Positions 1 through 8,837 of a stretch of DNA of 64,000 nt are shown piece after piece. The DNA is taken from NCBI RefSeq assembly GCF_026410085.1, contig NZ_CP112866.1, positions 3,100,001-3,164,000 on the forward strand, in the 5' to 3' direction. The position numbers and the translations under genes were made by a program. Source of the stretch: Pseudomonas quebecensis. Lineage in GTDB: Bacteria > Pseudomonadota > Gammaproteobacteria > Pseudomonadales > Pseudomonadaceae. The stretch's first letter is position 1, and every line of letters begins with the position of its first letter. The notes under the pieces were generated by a model. That model saw only the letters and a program-made list of their open reading frames with translations, made no database searches and was not told the origin of the DNA.

Positions 1-247
1 CGAACCAGCGCCGCGCGCCGAAGCGGTCGAGCATCAGGTTGCTGGGAATCTCGAACAGGAAGTAGCCGATAAAGAACAGGCCCGCGCCTAGGCCATAGGC
101 GGCGTCACCGATGCCGACGTCGGCGCCCATGTGCAGCTTGGCGAAACCCACGGCGGAACGGTCCACGTAGGCGATCAGGTACAGCAGGATCAGGAAGGGA
201 ATCAGTTTCAGCGTGATGCGCCGAACAAGCCGCAGTTCCTGGCTCAT
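1..247 (-). CDS. MFS sugar-acid transporter, N-terminal part (cut by window edge)
   Basis: The first 82 codons of a major facilitator superfamily carrier run off the left edge. The start is the ATG at 245-247. The visible part has a basic N-terminus, a first membrane segment with the YVDR motif, and the GLGAGLFFIGY stretch typical of the anion:cation symporter (GudP/phthalate permease) branch. It is divergent from the IlvD-like dehydratase, so uptake of the same sugar acid is a reasonable inference. An AACAACAA motif (263-270, minus strand) just upstream of the ribosome site looks like a Crc/Hfq catabolite-repression target. The substrate cannot be read from the sequence. Confidence 0.85.
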   Translation of the reverse strand, partial: MSQELRLVRRITLKLIPFLILLYLIAYVDRSAVGFAKLHMGADVGIGDAAYGLGAGLFFIGYFLFEIPSNLMLDRFGARRWF

Positions 248-339
248 GGGGTCGATCTCCGATTGTTGTTTTTATAGAAGCTCGGGGGACGCCTCTCGCG
301 AAAATTCGCCAGGGTCATACCTCAGGTGAGATCGACTAT

Positions 340-352
340 ATAGTAGTACTAT
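340..352. promoter_or_regulatory. Palindromic operator of FadR/FCD type
   Basis: A perfect inverted repeat of two 6-base arms around one central base (ATAGTA-G-TACTAT) lies between the divergent carrier and dehydratase genes. It fits the t.GTa-N-tAC.a pattern known for FCD-family GntR regulators, and such a regulator is encoded at 2225-2947. Inference: the regulator represses both divergent units from this site. Confidence 0.6.
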
Positions 353-439
353 TTACGAAACAACACTTCCAAATGGAAGATTTTGCGCTTATGTTTAGCC
401 GCAGAGAGAACATATAGTCATACAATAAGAGAAACCATC

Positions 440-2176
440 ATGTCTGATAAAAAGCCCGGCCTACGCTCCGCCCAGTGGTTCGGTACCGCTGACAAGAACG
501 GCTTCATGTACCGCAGCTGGATGAAGAACCAGGGCATTGCCGACCACCAGTTCCATGGCAAGCCGATCATCGGCATCTGCAACACCTGGTCGGAGCTGAC
601 CCCGTGCAACGCGCATTTCCGCCAGATCGCCGAGCACGTCAAGCGCGGTGTGATCGAGGCTGGCGGTTTCCCGGTGGAATTCCCGGTGTTCTCCAACGGC
701 GAATCGAACCTGCGCCCTACCGCCATGCTCACCCGTAACCTGGCGAGCATGGATGTGGAGGAAGCCATTCGCGGCAACCCGATCGACGGCGTGGTGCTGC
801 TGACCGGCTGCGACAAAACCACCCCGGCCCTGCTGATGGGCGCCGCCAGTTGCGACGTGCCGGCAATCGTGGTCACCGGCGGGCCAATGCTTAACGGTAA
901 GCACAAGGGCCAGGACATCGGTTCGGGCACGGTGGTGTGGCAACTGAGCGAGCAGGTCAAGGCCGGCACCATCACCCTGGACGATTTCCTCGCGGCCGAG
1001 GGCGGCATGTCCCGTTCGGCGGGCACCTGCAACACCATGGGCACCGCGTCGACCATGGCCTGCATGGCTGAGGCCCTCGGCACGTCCCTGCCGCACAACG
1101 CGGCGATCCCGGCGGTGGACGCGCGTCGTTACGTGCTGGCGCATATGTCGGGCATGCGCGCGGTGGAGATGGTGCGCGAGGACTTGAAGCTGTCGAAGAT
1201 CCTCACCAAAGAGGCATTTGAAAACGCGATACGCGTCAACGCCGCCATCGGTGGGTCGACCAACGCCGTGATTCACCTTAAAGCCATCGCCGGGCGTATC
1301 GGCGTGGAATTGGACCTGGACGACTGGACCCGCATCGGTCGCGGCATGCCGACCATCGTCGACCTGCAACCGTCGGGGCGCTTTCTGATGGAAGAGTTCT
1401 ACTATGCCGGCGGCCTGCCTGCAGTGCTGCGTCGCCTGGGTGAAGCCAACCTGATCCCGCACCCGAACGCGCTGACCGTCAACGGCAAGACCCTGGGGGA
1501 AAACACTCAGGATTCGCCGATCTACGGCCAGGACGAAGTGATCCGCACCCTGGACAACCCGATCCGCGCCGACGGCGGCATCTGCGTGCTGCGCGGCAAC
1601 CTGGCGCCACTCGGTGCGGTGCTCAAGCCATCGGCGGCCAGCGCCGAACTGATGCAGCATCGCGGCCGTGCGGTGGTGTTCGAGAACTTCGACATGTACA
1701 AGGCGCGCATCAATGATCCGGAGCTGGATGTGGACGCCAACTCGATCCTGGTCATGAAAAACTGCGGGCCCAAGGGTTACCCAGGAATGGCCGAAGTCGG
1801 CAACATGGGCCTGCCGGCCAAGCTGCTGGCCCAAGGCGTGACCGATATGGTGCGGATTTCCGATGCGCGCATGAGCGGCACGGCCTACGGCACGGTGGTG
1901 CTGCATGTGGCACCGGAAGCCGCCGCCGGCGGGCCGCTGGCCACGGTGCAGGAAGGTGACTGGATCGAGCTGGACTGTGCCAACGGCCGCTTGCACCTGG
2001 ACATTACCGACGCCGAGCTGGCGGCGCGCATGGCCGACCTCAAACCACCGCAGAACTTGATCGTCGGCGGTTATCGCCAGCTGTACATCGACCATGTGCT
2101 GCAGGCCGACCAGGGCTGTGACTTCGACTTCCTGGTGGGGTGCCGTGGGGCGGAAGTCCCACGGCATTCCCACTAA
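440..2176 (+). CDS. IlvD/Edd family sugar-acid dehydratase
   Basis: A 578-residue cytoplasmic dehydratase of the IlvD/Edd superfamily. Three cysteines at about residues 56 (TPCNAH), 124 (TGCDKTTP) and 197 (AGTCNTMG) match the Fe-S ligands of the L-arabinonate/D-xylonate dehydratase subgroup, and the length fits that group (about 580-595) rather than Edd. The expected reaction is loss of water from an aldonic acid to give a 2-keto-3-deoxy acid. The ATG at 440 was preferred to an upstream in-frame TTG at 383 because the protein then begins at the usual family start. It is followed within 50 bases by a GntR gene and is divergent from an MFS carrier, a normal catabolic arrangement. Which aldonate is used is not settled; arabinonate, xylonate and galactonate are all possible. 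Confidence 0.85.
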   Translation: MSDKKPGLRSAQWFGTADKNGFMYRSWMKNQGIADHQFHGKPIIGICNTWSELTPCNAHFRQIAEHVKRGVIEAGGFPVEFPVFSNGESNLRPTAMLTRNLASMDVEEAIRGNPIDGVVLLTGCDKTTPALLMGAASCDVPAIVVTGGPMLNGKHKGQDIGSGTVVWQLSEQVKAGTITLDDFLAAEGGMSRSAGTCNTMGTASTMACMAEALGTSLPHNAAIPAVDARRYVLAHMSGMRAVEMVREDLKLSKILTKEAFENAIRVNAAIGGSTNAVIHLKAIAGRIGVELDLDDWTRIGRGMPTIVDLQPSGRFLMEEFYYAGGLPAVLRRLGEANLIPHPNALTVNGKTLGENTQDSPIYGQDEVIRTLDNPIRADGGICVLRGNLAPLGAVLKPSAASAELMQHRGRAVVFENFDMYKARINDPELDVDANSILVMKNCGPKGYPGMAEVGNMGLPAKLLAQGVTDMVRISDARMSGTAYGTVVLHVAPEAAAGGPLATVQEGDWIELDCANGRLHLDITDAELAARMADLKPPQNLIVGGYRQLYIDHVLQADQGCDFDFLVGCRGAEVPRHSH

Positions 2177-2224
2177 TTGGGATGCTATGATGCCGCGAAT
2201 TTAAGCCAGAGCATCCCTGTCGTT

Positions 2225-2947
2225 ATGGATCAACAGCCGTCCAAACCGCGCAAGAGCATGCATGCCCAGATCGTCCAGGACTTGGGCATGCACATCGTTT
2301 CCGGTCGCTTCAAGCCAGAAGAACGCCTGCCGATGGAGGCCACGCTCTGCGAGGAGTACAAGGTCAGCCGTTCGGTATTGCGCGAGGCGACCCGCGTGCT
2401 CAGCGCCAAGGGCCTGGTGTATTCCAAGCCACGGGTGGGCGCGGTGGTGCGGCCACGGCTCAAATGGCACCTGCTCGACCCGGACGTGCTGTCCTGGTTG
2501 ATGCAGTCCACGCCCCATAGCGAGTTTTTCAACACCCTAGCCGGTGTGCGGCGCATCCTCGAACCGGAAATCGCCGCCATGGCCGCGACCACCGCCACCG
2601 ATGAAGACATCGCTATCATCGAAAAGGCTTACTGCGGCATGGAAACCGCCAAGACTCACGAACAGCTGCTGCAGGCCGACCTGGACTTCCACCGTGCCAT
2701 CGCCGACGCCACGCGCAACGACCTGCTGGCGTATATGTGCAACATGCTATCGCTGCCGTTGCGCGAATCGATCAACATCACCAACCGCCGCCCGGACATC
2801 CAGGGCCTGAGCCTGCCTCGGCATAAAGCCATCCTCACCGCGATCCAGAACCGCGACGCGCTGGGCGCGCGGCATGCGTCGCTGGTGCAGCTGGATGACA
2901 CGCGGGTGGCGCTGGATACGGTGATGAACGTGCTCACCCCGCTCTAA
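2225..2947 (+). CDS. GntR-family regulator, FCD subfamily
   Basis: A 240-residue regulator with an N-terminal winged helix-turn-helix (about residues 15-80, containing the LRPEE-like segment and SRSVLREATRVL recognition helix) and a C-terminal all-helical FCD ligand domain (about 95-225) with the conserved E-x-x-x-A and D-x-x-F-H metal/ligand motifs. It follows the dehydratase by 48 bases in the same direction and is probably cotranscribed. The ATG at 2225 was chosen because the helix-turn-helix then starts at the usual distance; an upstream TTG at 2177 adds an unconserved stretch. Likely ligand is a sugar acid; likely target is the palindrome at 340-352. Confidence 0.85.
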   Translation: MDQQPSKPRKSMHAQIVQDLGMHIVSGRFKPEERLPMEATLCEEYKVSRSVLREATRVLSAKGLVYSKPRVGAVVRPRLKWHLLDPDVLSWLMQSTPHSEFFNTLAGVRRILEPEIAAMAATTATDEDIAIIEKAYCGMETAKTHEQLLQADLDFHRAIADATRNDLLAYMCNMLSLPLRESINITNRRPDIQGLSLPRHKAILTAIQNRDALGARHASLVQLDDTRVALDTVMNVLTPL

Positions 2948-2994
2948 AACCGAGTGAAAGAAAAGGTGGAAGGGCGCAAGCCCCTCCTACCTAT

Positions 2995-4413
2995 CTATAA
3001 GCCGTAGGCCTGAATACCCACATCGTACAGGTGACTTTCCTTGGCCCAGAACACCCGGTCGCCGGCGCCGTCGAAGCCGATCACGCCTCGGTAGCCGTCC
3101 ACGGCCAGACGTTTCCAGGACTGGCCCCAGTCCTTGGAATAAAATACCGCTCCCGCCGAGATGTTGGCGTCGCCCCACCAGTACAGCCAGCGCGGTGGGC
3201 GGTGTTCGCTGTAGGTGTTGATCATCAAACTGTTACGTCCCACCCATAACTGCTGGGCCTGGGTGCTGGAGGCCAGTGGCGAGAACACGCTGGGCACCTC
3301 GCCCAGGGGTTGCCAGGCCAGGGTGGTGGTGTTCATTTCAGCGACGACGGCGTGGCCATGGGGGCCCTGGTCGATCAGGCCCAGTACACGGCCGTCGCCG
3401 TTGTTCGCCAGGTCGTTGATGTACAGACCTTCTTCACGCTGCACCGCCCCCACCTGCCACGCTCCGGCCGCGCGCGACAGCTCGACGCGGGTGGTGACGC
3501 TGAACGCCAGGTTGTCGCCCTTGCCGTCGGGGTTGCTGGCCCAGAAGCGCTGGGACACCCAGATATAAGCGCGCCTGGCATCCAGTTGCAGCACATGGGT
3601 CACCTGATCGTTGGAATCGTGCCACTCCTTGATCTGCGGGTGCTGGCTGCTCACGAATTCGGGCCCCACCACCAGAGAGTGTGGCGTGGCGATCGGCGTG
3701 CTGTGCTGGCCGCCATCCAGTGAGTACGACACCCCTGTCTGCACGCTACGGCCTTCCTCCTCGATTTCGTCGGGGTTGCGCCAGGCCCAGACCTCGTTCT
3801 GGCTGTAAAAGTACGGCGCGAGTTGGGTCAGCACCCCGCCCAGCTCGGGGAAGAATCCTTCGGCCAACCAGGTCCAGGTCTTCCCCTGGTCATCGCTGCG
3901 AAACACCACCTCCTGGCCCTCGGCTTCCTTGGGTCGCTTGAGGTCGGTGAGCAGGAACACGCGCTCGCCATCGGCGCTGGACACCAGGCATGCGGTGCCA
4001 CTGACCTGCGCCACGGGCTTGAACGCGCCGTCGGCATCCAGCCGCGACACAAAGGTGGTCTCGGGTTTATCGCGCGGGAAGAAGCCGGAATAGCCACCCT
4101 CCTCTTCCTGCGCCTTCGGCGTCTTGCCGTAAAGCTGCTCGTTCAGGTTGACCTGCCCGGGGGACGGCGTAAACGTGTGATATTCGTCCTCGACCCGACC
4201 CAGCAGCCAGGTACCTTGCCTGGTCACGACAACACCTGTGCAGGACTCGCTGACGTGACGCGGGCTGAGCCCCGGCAGCACGCCTATCTGCTGCTGATCC
4301 GGGCTGGCACCGCCGATACCCAGCTTGGCGCTGGTGATGATCCAGATGTACCACAGCGCCGCGCCGATCAGCAGCGCGACGACCAGGCGAGCGATAAGGG
4401 TTGAACGAGGCAT
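2995..4413 (-). CDS. Membrane-anchored Asp-box (BNR) beta-propeller-like protein of unknown function
   Basis: A 472-residue protein with one N-terminal membrane segment (about residues 8-28) and a long periplasmic part. At least three Asp-box-like motifs are visible (SDDQGKTW, SLDGGQHS, SKDWGQSW), each of the S-x-D-x-G-x-x-W type found in sialidase-like and Ycf48-like propellers. No catalytic sialidase residues are recognisable, so a structural or binding role is more likely than glycosidase activity. It stands alone behind the siderophore receptor gene in the same direction, with 147 bases between. The function is not known. Confidence 0.6.
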   Translation of the reverse strand: MPRSTLIARLVVALLIGAALWYIWIITSAKLGIGGASPDQQQIGVLPGLSPRHVSESCTGVVVTRQGTWLLGRVEDEYHTFTPSPGQVNLNEQLYGKTPKAQEEEGGYSGFFPRDKPETTFVSRLDADGAFKPVAQVSGTACLVSSADGERVFLLTDLKRPKEAEGQEVVFRSDDQGKTWTWLAEGFFPELGGVLTQLAPYFYSQNEVWAWRNPDEIEEEGRSVQTGVSYSLDGGQHSTPIATPHSLVVGPEFVSSQHPQIKEWHDSNDQVTHVLQLDARRAYIWVSQRFWASNPDGKGDNLAFSVTTRVELSRAAGAWQVGAVQREEGLYINDLANNGDGRVLGLIDQGPHGHAVVAEMNTTTLAWQPLGEVPSVFSPLASSTQAQQLWVGRNSLMINTYSEHRPPRWLYWWGDANISAGAVFYSKDWGQSWKRLAVDGYRGVIGFDGAGDRVFWAKESHLYDVGIQAYGL

Positions 4414-4517
4414 GGGATGTCCATCTGCGGGGAAATGGGCAAGCTTTTCTCATCTATCGATGGGCGCGTAAACGCTTATTTGCGGGGACGCGCGGTTTTC
4501 CGTCGCGGCTGTGACGT

Positions 4518-4549
4518 GGCTTGCAATCGCAGCGAGGCCATTGCAAGCC
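4518..4549 (-). terminator. Hairpin after the siderophore receptor gene
   Basis: Perfect 10-base arms (GGCTTGCAAT at 4518-4527 and ATTGCAAGCC at 4540-4549) lie just past the receptor stop on the minus strand. There is no clear U tract, so termination is plausible but not certain. Confidence 0.4.
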
Positions 4550-4560
4550 GATAAGGCGCG

Positions 4561-6696
4561 TTACAGGGTGTAGGCGATGCCCACCTGCACCGTACGCGGC
4601 GCGCCTGGGTAGGCGTAGATATTGCCGAACGCGCCCTCTTCGTACTCACGGTTGAACAGGTTCTTAACGTCCAGGTTCAGGCGCATTTTGTCGTTGACCT
4701 TGTAATAGCCGAGCAGGTCGATGACGGTGTAGGCGCCCATGGAAAACGCGGTGTTGGCGGTCTGGCCGGCGCGTTCATCGACGTATTTGCCGCCGGCGCC
4801 GAGGCCCAGGCCCTTGAGTGCGCCGTCCTGGAATTCGTAGACGTTGAGCAGGCTGAAGCTGTTGCGCGGGATGTTCAGCAAGCGCGTACCACTGCGCAGG
4901 GTATTGTCCCGGGTGACCTCGGCATCCACGTAGGCATAGCCGCCGATCACGCGCCATTCGGGGGTAATGTTGCCGGCAACGTTGAGGTCGAAACCGCGAC
5001 TGCGGACCTGGCCGGCGGCGACGCTGAAGGTGGAGTCCACCGGGTCGGTGGTCAGCACGTTCTTTTTGTCGATCTGGTAGATCGCCGCGTCGACGCTGAG
5101 TTGGCGGTCCAAGGCTTCCCACTTGATGCCCATTTCATAGGATTTGCCCTTCTCCGGCGCAAAACCTCCCCCTTCACGGCTGGCGCCAGTGTTGGGCTTG
5201 AACGAACGCGCAGCGTCGGCGTAGACGGCGACGGTGTCGGTCAGGTCGTAGATCACGCCCAGCCGTGGAGTCACGGCGTTGTCCGCGGCCTGCCAGGGTT
5301 TCACACCCGCCACATAACTTTCGTAGTTATGCTCGAACCGCTCGAAACGCGCACCGGCCAGGACTTTCAAGCGTTCGGTCAGCGCCACCTGGTCCTGCAC
5401 GAAAGCCGCGTAGGTCTTGAGATTTTCTTTATCGTGGGTCGGCGTGCGTGTCAGCGGTGGACGCGCCTGGCCGTAGACCGGATTGAAGATATCGATGGGG
5501 TAGGTGCCGGCGGCGGCGCTGGAGCGCTGGATGATCGACTGATAGTCGTAGTCCTCGTACTCGACGCCGGTCAGCAAGGTGTGATCGAGGCCGCCGGTGG
5601 AGAAGTGCCCGGTCAGATTGAGTTGGTAGTCCTTGTCGGTCCATTCCAGCTTGCGGTAGTTGAAGTTGCGTTGCAGCGTGCGGCCGTCGGCGCCCAGGCT
5701 GCCTGGGCCGTTGGCCTCGATGGCATTCCCCTGCAACGTCCCATCCAGCCACTGGAACCCGCCGCCCAACGTCCAGCTGTCGTTGAGCATATGCTCGAAA
5801 CGCAGCTGGGCCATGTTGTTATCGTTGTGCAGCTTGCCTACGTCCTTGTCGCCCCAGAAGGTATCGCGCGACGGCGTGCCGGCCTGGTTGGCGAAACGCG
5901 TCAGGCCACGGTCCAGCGGATGGTTATTGCGCATGAAATCGCCTTCGAAGATCACCTTGGTGTCATCGCTGGCCTGCCAGGTGATGACCGGCGTCACGCC
6001 GTAGCGCTCGGTCGACACATGGTCGCGGAAGGTGTCGCCGCCCTCACCCACGACGTTCAGGCGATAGGCCAGGCGCCCCGCGTCGTCCAGCGGACCGGAG
6101 GCGTCAAGGGTGCCGCGCTGCATGCCCTGGTCGTTCAACTGGCTGCCGAGGGTCACCGTCGGTTCGGCCAGCGGCTGCTTGGACACCACATTGAAAGTGC
6201 CGCCCGGATCGCCACGACCGTAGAGCATGGTGGCCGGGCCGCGCAGCACTTCCAGACGTTCGATGGTGTTGGCGTCCGGCATGTTCGGGTAACCACGGTT
6301 GATCGGAAAGCCGTTGCGGTAGAACTCGCCGGTAGTAAAGCCGCGCACGGTAAACGTGGTGAGGCCCTGCCCGCCGAAGTTGTTGGCACGGCCCACGCCG
6401 CCAGCGTAGTCGAGGGCATCCTGCAGACGGGTCGCGCCGAGGTCTTCGACCACGTCCTTGGACACCACGCTGATGGATTGCGGGGTTTCGTGGATAGAGG
6501 TGTCGGTGCGCGTCGCACTCGCCGAACGCGTGGCATGGTAGCCCTTGACGGGACCTTGCGCCGTCTCGTAATCGCCATCGCCAGTGACAGTGGTCGCTTG
6601 CAATTCAAGGCTCGCGGGCGCTGTGGAAACCTCCTCTGCCCAGCCAAGAGGGGAAAACGCCTGAAGGACACACAGGGAAATCAGCGTACGACGCAT
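4561..6696 (-). CDS. TonB-dependent siderophore receptor
   Basis: A 711-residue outer-membrane receptor. The ATG at 6696 gives a clean signal peptide (basic start, hydrophobic core, GWA-E cleavage); a further upstream start at 6768 would bury it. After the signal comes a plug domain (about 60-170, with ETPQSISVV and the RGP-x-x-LYG segment) and a long beta-barrel ending in a C-terminal aromatic/leucine strand (QVGIAYTL). It lacks an N-terminal STN signalling domain, so it is probably not coupled to an ECF sigma/anti-sigma pair, and none is nearby. It resembles FhuA/FiuA-type ferric siderophore receptors; the exact siderophore is unknown. A Fur-like box lies about 85 bases upstream. Confidence 0.9.
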   Translation of the reverse strand: MRRTLISLCVLQAFSPLGWAEEVSTAPASLELQATTVTGDGDYETAQGPVKGYHATRSASATRTDTSIHETPQSISVVSKDVVEDLGATRLQDALDYAGGVGRANNFGGQGLTTFTVRGFTTGEFYRNGFPINRGYPNMPDANTIERLEVLRGPATMLYGRGDPGGTFNVVSKQPLAEPTVTLGSQLNDQGMQRGTLDASGPLDDAGRLAYRLNVVGEGGDTFRDHVSTERYGVTPVITWQASDDTKVIFEGDFMRNNHPLDRGLTRFANQAGTPSRDTFWGDKDVGKLHNDNNMAQLRFEHMLNDSWTLGGGFQWLDGTLQGNAIEANGPGSLGADGRTLQRNFNYRKLEWTDKDYQLNLTGHFSTGGLDHTLLTGVEYEDYDYQSIIQRSSAAAGTYPIDIFNPVYGQARPPLTRTPTHDKENLKTYAAFVQDQVALTERLKVLAGARFERFEHNYESYVAGVKPWQAADNAVTPRLGVIYDLTDTVAVYADAARSFKPNTGASREGGGFAPEKGKSYEMGIKWEALDRQLSVDAAIYQIDKKNVLTTDPVDSTFSVAAGQVRSRGFDLNVAGNITPEWRVIGGYAYVDAEVTRDNTLRSGTRLLNIPRNSFSLLNVYEFQDGALKGLGLGAGGKYVDERAGQTANTAFSMGAYTVIDLLGYYKVNDKMRLNLDVKNLFNREYEEGAFGNIYAYPGAPRTVQVGIAYTL

Positions 6697-6780
6697 GGTT
6701 GTTGACCTAGTGAATGAGCCAGATGGGACGGCAAACCTGCCAAGAATTCGCCGCGAATGGTATATCAAGTCATTCGTGTT

Positions 6781-6795
6781 TGATATCTATTCTCA
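6781..6795. promoter_or_regulatory. Fur-box-like operator
   Basis: Read on the minus strand, TGAGAATAGATATCA agrees with the 7-1-7 Fur consensus (TGATAAT-N-ATTATCA) at 11 of 14 defined positions. It lies upstream of the siderophore receptor start, as expected for iron-repressed expression. Confidence 0.6.
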
Positions 6796-6848
6796 TTCGT
6801 TATCTTTTATGTATCCCGTGTGTATCCACCTCAAACGCCAGCCGTAAA

Positions 6849-6873
6849 AAAGCCACTCGATTGAGTGGCTTTC
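6849..6873 (-). terminator. Intrinsic terminator of xenA
   Basis: Stem arms AGCCACTC (6851-6858) and GAGTGGCT (6863-6870) with a 4-base loop are followed on the minus strand by a run of U. It sits 20 bases past the xenA stop. A nearly identical stem follows the tRNA-Gly gene near 54.2 kb. Confidence 0.8.
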
Positions 6874-6890
6874 ATTACCTCGGCATGGGC

Positions 6891-7982
6891 TCAGCGATAG
6901 CGCTCAAGCCAGTGCGCGTATGGGGCCGGCAAGGTCCAGGCGGACTTCTCCACACCCAGCTCCTTGGCGGCGAAATACGCCCAGTGCGGATCGGCCAGGT
7001 GCGCGCGCCCCACCGACACCAGGTCCAGCTGACCGGCCTGCAACGCGCCCTCAGCCAATTGCGGGGTGCCAAAGCCCCAGGCCGAGGTCACCGGAATACC
7101 GGCCTCACGGCGTACGCGTTCGGCAATCGGGCCCATAAAGGCCGGGCCCCACGGAATGTTAGTGTCAGGAATGGTGAAACCGACGCTGACGCTCAGCAAG
7201 TCCAGGCCGCCAGCTTTGAAGCGGCGCGCCAGTTCGATGGATTCGGTGAGCGTCTGTTCGTCACGGCCGTCGTACTCGATCACGCCGAAACGCGCGGTCA
7301 GCGGCAGGTTTTCCGGCCAGACCTCACGCACGGCGGCCAGGGTTTCCAAAAGGAAACGGCTGCGATTGTCGAAGCTGCCGCCGTAGGCATCGGTGCGCTG
7401 GTTGGAGTGTTCAGAGAAGAAACTCTGGCCCAGGTAGCCGTGGGCGAAGTGCAGTTCGATCCATTCGAAACCGGCGTCGCGGGCCCGGCGGGCGGCATCG
7501 ACGAAATCCTGTTGTACGCGGGCGATGTCTTCCAGGGTCATGGCGCGCGGTACGTTGGGCAGGTTGGCACCGAACGCAATCGCAGACGGCGCGATGGTTT
7601 CCCAACTGCGGGCATCGGAGGCAGGGATATGGTCATCGCCTTCCCACGGGCGATTGGCGCTGGCCTTACGCCCGGCATGGGCGATCTGGATACCCGGCAC
7701 CGAACCCGCCGCCTTGATAGCCTGCACCATCGGCACAAAAGCTTCGGCGTGGGCATCGCTCCAGATACCGGCGCAGCCTGGGGTGATACGGCCTTCCGGG
7801 GCAACGGCGGTGGCTTCCACCACCAGCAGACCGGCACCTCCACGCGCCATGCCGGCCAGGTGGACGTGGTGCCAATCGTTGACCACGCCGTCTTCGGCCA
7901 TGTATTGGCACATCGGCGGGATGGCGATGCGATTGCGCAGGGTGACGTCTTTGAGGGTGAAGGGTTCGAACAAAGCGGACAT
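6891..7982 (-). CDS. xenA: Xenobiotic reductase / old yellow enzyme XenA
   Basis: A 363-residue FMN-dependent NAD(P)H oxidoreductase that follows P. putida XenA closely from start to end. It reduces activated alkenes, nitrate esters and nitro compounds in the cytoplasm. Visible marks are the flavin-proximal Cys at residue 25 (PPMCQYM), the substrate-binding His pair in IELHFAHGYL, and the C-terminal tryptophan region (HWLERYR) that contributes to the partner active site in this subclass. The start at 7982 gives the family N-terminus MSALFEP. It is divergent from an ArsR-type regulator gene with a palindrome between them, so induction by that regulator's ligand is likely. Confidence 0.93.
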   Translation of the reverse strand: MSALFEPFTLKDVTLRNRIAIPPMCQYMAEDGVVNDWHHVHLAGMARGGAGLLVVEATAVAPEGRITPGCAGIWSDAHAEAFVPMVQAIKAAGSVPGIQIAHAGRKASANRPWEGDDHIPASDARSWETIAPSAIAFGANLPNVPRAMTLEDIARVQQDFVDAARRARDAGFEWIELHFAHGYLGQSFFSEHSNQRTDAYGGSFDNRSRFLLETLAAVREVWPENLPLTARFGVIEYDGRDEQTLTESIELARRFKAGGLDLLSVSVGFTIPDTNIPWGPAFMGPIAERVRREAGIPVTSAWGFGTPQLAEGALQAGQLDLVSVGRAHLADPHWAYFAAKELGVEKSAWTLPAPYAHWLERYR

Positions 7983-8015
7983 CGTGAACTCCAGAAGCAG
8001 GTGACTGATTCGATA

Positions 8016-8033
8016 GTTCGATGGTAATCGAAC
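8016..8033. promoter_or_regulatory. Palindrome between xenA and the ArsR-type gene
   Basis: GTTCGAT (8016-8022) and ATCGAAC (8027-8033) form a perfect 7-base inverted repeat with a 4-base spacer in the 90-base divergent promoter region. It is the best candidate operator for the adjacent ArsR-type repressor. Confidence 0.6.
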
Positions 8034-8072
8034 AATAGTATTGAGCGATACCCCCCTGTTATCATTCATTTC

Positions 8073-8372
8073 ATGCGAGCCTTCAAACACCCTACCCTGC
8101 AAGACCTCACACTCGAACGCGTGCTCTACGCCCTGAGTGATCCGGTGCGCCTGGAGATCGTCCGGTGCCTGGCCGCCGTGCCGGAAGCCACCTGCGGCGA
8201 ATTGGATGGCGGACGGCCCAAGTCGAGCATGTCCCACCACTTCCGCGTACTGCGCGACGCCGGCCTGGTGCACAGCCGCAGCGTAGGCACCACCCACATG
8301 AATTCGTTGCGCAGCGATGAACTTGAAAGCCGCTTTCCGGGATTGCTCGCGTCCATTCTTGCCCAGCAATAA
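8073..8372 (+). CDS. ArsR-family winged-helix regulator
   Basis: A 99-residue single-domain regulator. The winged helix covers about residues 10-85, with LSDPVRLEIVRCL as the first helices and SMSHHFRVLRDAGLV as the recognition helix typical of ArsR/SmtB proteins. No cysteine pair of the metal-sensing ELCVC type is present; the single Cys residues (RCL, ATCGEL) are not in the usual metal site, so the signal is probably organic or redox rather than arsenic. Divergent from xenA; likely regulates it and itself. Confidence 0.8.
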   Translation: MRAFKHPTLQDLTLERVLYALSDPVRLEIVRCLAAVPEATCGELDGGRPKSSMSHHFRVLRDAGLVHSRSVGTTHMNSLRSDELESRFPGLLASILAQQ

Positions 8373-8378
8373 GTCTAT

Positions 8379-8837
8379 TCACTCCAGCAGTGACACCAAG
8401 CGAGCATCGATAGTGCCCTCGCCCATCTCCAGCAGCGCCAGCGTCACCGGCAACTTGAAACGTCGGCGCCCCGCGCTGCCGGGGTTTACATACAGAATGT
8501 CACCGCGCCACTCGATCAACGGCTTATGCGAATGCCCGGTAATGACCAGGCGCGTGTGAGGAGTGAGCAACGCCGGGACATCGGCGATGTCATGCACCAG
8601 CAACGCCTGGCAGCCGTTGAGCGTAACGTGCAGATGGTCCGGCACCTGGCGTGCCCACGTCGCATCCTGATCATTGTTGCCGCGCACCACGTGCAGCGGC
8701 GCGATGCCGGTCAGTTGCTCGATAATGTCGGCACTGCCAATGTCGCCCGCATGGACGATCTGCTCGCAACCTTGCAGGGCCGCCACGGCTTCGGGCCGAA
8801 GAAGGCCGTGGGTATCGGAAATCACGCCGATCTTCAT
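8379..8837 (-). CDS. YfcE/MJ0936-type metallophosphoesterase
   Basis: A 152-residue calcineurin-like phosphoesterase. The dimetal-site motifs are present in order: SDTHG, HAGDIG, GNND, and GHSHKP near the C-terminus, with NPGSAG after it, as in the YfcE/MJ0936 phosphodiesterase family. The ATG at 8837 follows an AGAGAG ribosome site at 8-base spacing; a GTG at 8846 would overlap that site. It converges on the ArsR-type gene. Members hydrolyse phosphodiesters in vitro; the cellular substrate is not known. Confidence 0.85.
   Translation of the reverse strand: MKIGVISDTHGLLRPEAVAALQGCEQIVHAGDIGSADIIEQLTGIAPLHVVRGNNDQDATWARQVPDHLHVTLNGCQALLVHDIADVPALLTPHTRLVITGHSHKPLIEWRGDILYVNPGSAGRRRFKLPVTLALLEMGEGTIDARLVSLLE

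Noticed and set aside
461..2173. Long minus-strand frame opposite the dehydratase gene
   Set aside because: It is a shadow of a GC-rich gene: the sense frame encodes a conserved family protein, and the antisense translation is rich in His, Arg and Ala without motifs.
5101..6705. Long plus-strand frame opposite the siderophore receptor
   Set aside because: Antisense shadow with no ribosome site or domain; the receptor frame is conserved.
6696..6768. Upstream start for the siderophore receptor
   Set aside because: It would place 24 residues before a normal signal peptide, blocking recognition.
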